Source of the DNA: a virus
IMG/VR virus record: IMGVR_UViG_3300045996_000175
Location: 1-32,071 of that record
DNA: 32,071 nucleotides
Strand: one strand, 5' to 3'
The first letter of the stretch is position 1, and every line of letters begins with the position of its first letter. This document shows positions 29,760-32,071 of the stretch, piece by piece. Below the pieces are notes generated by a model. It saw only the letters and a list, made by a program, of their open reading frames with translations. It made no database searches and had not been told where the DNA came from. The position numbers and the translations under genes are program-made.

Positions 29760-29977
29760 TTGCACCGCTCGATGCGTTCGCGCCAGCCAGCTTCGATTTT
29801 GTCGAGTTCGCGGCGCAGATAGGACAATTGCCACGGGGCCTCAATCGCAATGATTGCCTCGTGAAACTCGCTGCCGGTCCAGTTGCGAATCGTAACCTTC
29901 GCATCTGCCCACCCTGGCGTTGCAGTGATAACGCCGTCTGCCGACAGCCGGATTCGGCGTGTTTTTTCTTTACTCAC
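29756..29977 (-). CDS. Small hypothetical protein
   Basis: A 73-aa ORF from GTG 29977. It reads MSKEKTRRIRLSADGVITAT, then a Trp-containing VTIRNWTGSEFHEAIIAIEA and a helix SYLRRELDKIEAGWRERIER. It starts 4 bases after the previous stop and overlaps the HNH start. No family recognised. Confidence 0.55.
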   Translation of the reverse strand: MSKEKTRRIRLSADGVITATPGWADAKVTIRNWTGSEFHEAIIAIEAPWQLSYLRRELDKIEAGWRERIERCK

Positions 29978-29981
29978 TTTG

Positions 29982-30230
29982 TCACTCTCCGCTGTTCTTG
30001 AACATTCGGACGTAGGGCTCTCTGACGCCCAGTAGCGCAGCCGCCGCGTTCAGTTGGTCGCAGTAGTGCTTGGCGTCCTCGCGGTGCGCGAAGTATTGCC
30101 GCTGCTCGACGCTCTCGTAGTGGAACGACCGCCACTTCGGCACGCGCCAACTGACGACCCACATCTCGACGGCGTCGATCTCTTTGGTCGCGCCCGTCGG
30201 CACCAGTAGCTTTTTGAGTTGCGGTAGCAC
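29982..30230 (-). CDS. Small hypothetical protein
   Basis: An 82-aa ORF from GTG 30230; the ribosome site is weak. It reads LVPTGATKEIDAVEMWVVSW, then RVPKWRSFHYESVEQRQYFA with EDAKHYCDQLNAAAALLGVR, and ends EPYVRMFKNSGE. The beta start followed by a helix is like small early phage proteins of the 'YxxxEDAKxYxDQL' kind. No function known. Confidence 0.5.
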   Translation of the reverse strand: MLPQLKKLLVPTGATKEIDAVEMWVVSWRVPKWRSFHYESVEQRQYFAHREDAKHYCDQLNAAAALLGVREPYVRMFKNSGE

Positions 30231-30250
30231 AGCGGATTCCTAGGACTCGG

Positions 30251-30451
30251 TTACTTCGATCCGCGCCAGCCGAACAGCCGGTCCACGATGTTGATCGTCG
30301 CGCCGCCGCCCTCGCATCGGTACGTCCGCACCGACCCGTTGACGAACACGACCGGAACGCCGTGATCCTTCGCGGCACGGAAGACTTGGTTGAAGAAGTC
30401 CCGGCCGTAGAACAGCGGCACCTTAACGACGGTCACATCAGGGTCTTTCAT
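30251..30451 (-). CDS. Small hypothetical protein
   Basis: A 66-aa ORF from ATG 30451 with GAGAGAGA upstream. It reads MKDPDVTVVKVPLFYGRDFF, then FRAAKDHGVPVVFVNGSVRT and ATINIVDRLFGWRGSK. It is a beta/alpha mix with no motif that I recognise. A short gap on each side; the ribosome site supports it. Confidence 0.55.
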   Translation of the reverse strand: MKDPDVTVVKVPLFYGRDFFNQVFRAAKDHGVPVVFVNGSVRTYRCEGGGATINIVDRLFGWRGSK

Positions 30452-30480
30452 GGTTCTCTCTCTCAGTTAACAGCGGACCG

Positions 30481-30669
30481 TTAGTCGGCTTGCTCAAGCA
30501 GGTCCTCGACCGCTTCTTTCTCCGTCGCGCCGTAGCCGACGGGGTCGAGGCTGTAATACCCGTCCTGGTCACAGTCGGCGTCGTAGTCGTCAAAGTGCGC
30601 GGACCAGTCGAAACGTCGATCGGGGATCGGCGGACAGATGCGCGTCGTAACGATGTTGCGTCCGTTCAT
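30481..30669 (-). CDS. Conserved small phage protein
   Basis: The 62-aa product starts at ATG 30669 (ATGA overlap). The pattern IVTTRICPPIPDRRFDWSAH, acidic FDDYDADCDQDGYYSLDPVG and YGATEKEAVEDLLEQAD recurs in many phage and prophage proteins ('PPIPxRxxDW ... GxGxTxxEAxxDLLE'). No biochemical role is known to me. Confidence 0.68.
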   Translation of the reverse strand: MNGRNIVTTRICPPIPDRRFDWSAHFDDYDADCDQDGYYSLDPVGYGATEKEAVEDLLEQAD

Positions 30670-30986
30670 ATGTTGCCTCGGCGTTGATTCGCCTGAATCG
30701 TTCTCCACGTGTCGATGACGATGGCTTCCGTCGCGCGCTTGTTCCGCAGGGCCTCGTAGGCTTGCAGCGTGTCGAAGTACTCGCTCATCGCGGTCTCGTA
30801 GTCCTCGGAGGCCCCGGCTTCCGCGCTGCGGTCTGCCACCGATCCAGAGAGACGCTTGAACATTGCGTCCTTGATCGCCTTGGCCTTGAACTCCGCGCGC
30901 TCCATGTTGGTTCGCAGGTACGCGCACCGCTCGTCTGTCGTGGCTAAGAACGTCAGCGCCTTGTGGAGCCGGTCGTCGTCAATCAT
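30666..30986 (-). CDS. Conserved helical early protein
   Basis: A 106-aa helical protein from ATG 30986: RLHKALTFLATTDERCAYLR, then KAKAIKDAMFKRLSGSVADR and EALRNKRATEAIVIDTWRTI-QANQRRGNI. This pattern is common in phage recombination/replication neighbourhoods (next to ERF or SSB genes), with the C-terminal RxTxxxxIxxWRxxxANxRxGNI signature. Its function is not established. ATGA coupling downstream. Confidence 0.72.
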   Translation of the reverse strand: MIDDDRLHKALTFLATTDERCAYLRTNMERAEFKAKAIKDAMFKRLSGSVADRSAEAGASEDYETAMSEYFDTLQAYEALRNKRATEAIVIDTWRTIQANQRRGNI

Positions 30987-30988
30987 GG

Positions 30989-31243
30989 CTAGAACGGTAT
31001 TGAGTCATCGAAGGGCGCGTCATTGACCGGCGCGGAAGACGGCGGGGCGGCGGCAGTGCGTGGGGCCTGCGCCTCACCACCGAAGAACTTCTCCCCGGTC
31101 TGCCCGTTGGTCTTGACCCAGTACGAGAGATAGATCGGGCCTTTGTTGCAGTACGGGCAGGTATCGACCTTGCCCCGGTACTCGGGCTGTCGTTCGTTCT
31201 CGCGCCGGTCGTTCTTGCCGACGGTTGTGTTGATCTTGCTCAT
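30989..31243 (-). CDS. Small protein with SSB-like acidic tail
   Basis: The 84-aa product from ATG 31243 (ATGA overlap with ERF) has RQPEYRGKVDTCPYCNKGPI with one CxxC pair, then YLSYWVKTNGQTGEKFFGGE and an Ala/Pro linker ending NDAPFDDSIPF. The C-terminal DDSIPF matches the acidic tip (DDDIPF) through which bacterial SSB recruits partners. But the protein is far too short for a normal OB fold plus linker. It may be a mini ssDNA-binding or partner-competing protein working with ERF. Confidence 0.62.
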   Translation of the reverse strand: MSKINTTVGKNDRRENERQPEYRGKVDTCPYCNKGPIYLSYWVKTNGQTGEKFFGGEAQAPRTAAAPPSSAPVNDAPFDDSIPF

Positions 31244-31899
31244 GCCACCACCGCCTGCGCCGCCTTCGCGGCATCAATGATCGTTTTGGACCAAGACCGC
31301 ACGTCGCTGGGCAGCAAGTCCCAAGCGTTGCGGTATGCCTCCTCGCCCTCGGCGTGGAGGTCGAGATGAAGCTGCCACAGCTTTTTTGTGTCCTTCTTTT
31401 GGAAGGCGGCCTTGAAGTTACTGGCGTACAACTGCGCCGAGATGGTCGCGTCCGTAACGCCCATCGGATCGTGAACGCCGATGCCCGTGGCTGCGCCGGG
31501 CTTGCCGGTCGCCTGATTGGCGTCGTCGTCCTCGTCGCCCACCACGTTCGCGACCGCCATCAGGTGATAGCGCCGGGCGTAGGTCGCCGCAGAGCCGAAT
31601 CCCTGCGCGTCACCCTTGCTGACGGGCATCTCCAGCGGCCCGAAGGTCAACGCCTCACCAGAGCCGTGGTAGAGCGACGTGGTGCAAGCCACACGCCCGC
31701 CTTCGGTGGTGTAGACGTTCTGGATGCAGGCGATGCCGTGCTTCGACAGGACGGGGATGACCGCATCGCGAACTGCCGCCAGCGAGGCAAACTTGTTCTT
31801 GAAGTGCGGGTTCGTCTTGTCGAACCTGGGGTTGGACATCTCGCCCTGCGCCTTGGCGAGGGCTTCGGCCAGTTTGCCGGTGGTGCCGATGACTTCCAT
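31240..31899 (-). CDS. erf: ERF-family single-strand annealing protein
   Basis: A 219-aa recombinase from ATG 31899. The N-terminal NPRFDKTNPHFKNKFASLAA, VRDAVIPVLSKHGIACIQNV, the DAQGFGSAATYARRYHLMAV segment and the acidic VVGDEDDDA follow the ERF family core in order. The C-terminal third is helical (KKLWQLHLDLHAEGEEAYRN). ERF-type proteins anneal complementary single strands, supporting recombination-dependent replication and circularisation of phage DNA. Its partner may be the SSB-tail protein encoded just downstream. Confidence 0.9.
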   Translation of the reverse strand: MEVIGTTGKLAEALAKAQGEMSNPRFDKTNPHFKNKFASLAAVRDAVIPVLSKHGIACIQNVYTTEGGRVACTTSLYHGSGEALTFGPLEMPVSKGDAQGFGSAATYARRYHLMAVANVVGDEDDDANQATGKPGAATGIGVHDPMGVTDATISAQLYASNFKAAFQKKDTKKLWQLHLDLHAEGEEAYRNAWDLLPSDVRSWSKTIIDAAKAAQAVVA

Positions 31900-32070
31900 T
31901 TACATGCCCATCCTTGATTTGAAGCCGTTGCGGTTGATCTTCCGGTGACGCTCGGCGACGCAGTCATAGTTCGGGCGACTGCGGTCGATAACCCTCACCA
32001 GCTTTCGCAAGCCGATGAACACCCAGATGAGCGCCACAGCGATGATGAAAGAGCCGAGGATTGCTTCAGC
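31900..32070 (-). CDS. Truncated small membrane protein (runs off window)
   Basis: An open frame ending at TAA 31902-31900, one base upstream of the ERF start, continues past the right edge. The visible 56 residues hold a membrane helix (ILGSFIIAVALIWVFIGLRK) followed by a basic, Asn/Arg-rich cytoplasmic-type end (DRSRPNYDCVAERHRKINRN). The start lies outside the window unless an internal GTG (AVALIW region) is used. Function unknown. Confidence 0.5.
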   Translation of the reverse strand, partial: AEAILGSFIIAVALIWVFIGLRKLVRVIDRSRPNYDCVAERHRKINRNGFKSRMGM

Positions 32071-32071
32071 C

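Overview
The window is most of the genome of a temperate, tailed double-stranded DNA phage (or a prophage carried on a contig) of a high-GC, probably proteobacterial host. Three things point there: a complete head, packaging, ejection and tailspike gene order of the short-tailed (P22-like) type; a tyrosine integrase; and, beside the integrase, a 45-base block that matches the 3' part of a bacterial tRNA-Lys with anticodon CTT, the usual form of an attP site. The sequence is GC-rich with GC-rich third codon positions. GTG and TTG starts are common, and ATGA/GTGA/TTGA/TAATG stop-start overlaps are nearly universal, so most genes look translationally coupled.

Layout, + strand (41-24.3 kb): a glycine-rich repeat tail-type protein; small and large terminase; a tiny coiled-coil gene; portal; a small conserved protein; scaffold; an SU10-type (DUF5309) major capsid protein. 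Then comes an unusual block (7.75-12.8 kb): a GT29-like sugar transferase, a conserved phage protein, a TPR-glycosyltransferase fusion, a SAM methyltransferase, a radical SAM/SPASM enzyme, an FkbM methyltransferase and a GT8-like glycosyltransferase. It sits between the capsid gene and the head-tail connector genes. After it come a head-tail adaptor candidate, a gp10-like tail hub/DNA stabilisation protein, small virion genes, three ejection-protein candidates and a tailspike whose centre looks like a TIM-barrel hydrolase. A lysis/accessory block follows (21.5-24.3 kb): a one-helix membrane peptide, lysozyme-like endolysin, Cys-rich protein, metallophosphoesterase, a nested membrane peptide, a 3-TM holin and a secreted HEXXH protein.

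The - strand (24.4 kb to the right edge) is the early side. Read 5' to 3' from the right edge it has a truncated membrane protein, an ERF single-strand annealing protein, a small protein with an SSB-like acidic tail, several small conserved genes, an HNH nuclease that appears frameshifted, a SPOUT RNA methyltransferase, a DUF4224-like protein and the integrase. Beyond attP is a run of about a dozen very small genes starting with a helix-turn-helix (excisionase-like) protein. A near-consensus sigma70 promoter at 26619-26646 drives the distal part of that run. Integration at attP would separate this run from the integrase side.

The most promising novelty is the seven-gene glycosyl/methyl/radical-SAM cassette embedded in the head genes. 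Other points of note are the tailspike architecture, the secreted metalloprotease-like lysis-region protein, the tRNA-Lys attP, the SSB-tail mini-protein and the HNH frameshift. No CI-like repressor, replicative helicase or polymerase is seen; these may lie outside the window. No gene-free stretch exceeds about 130 bases, apart from the att region counted as a site.
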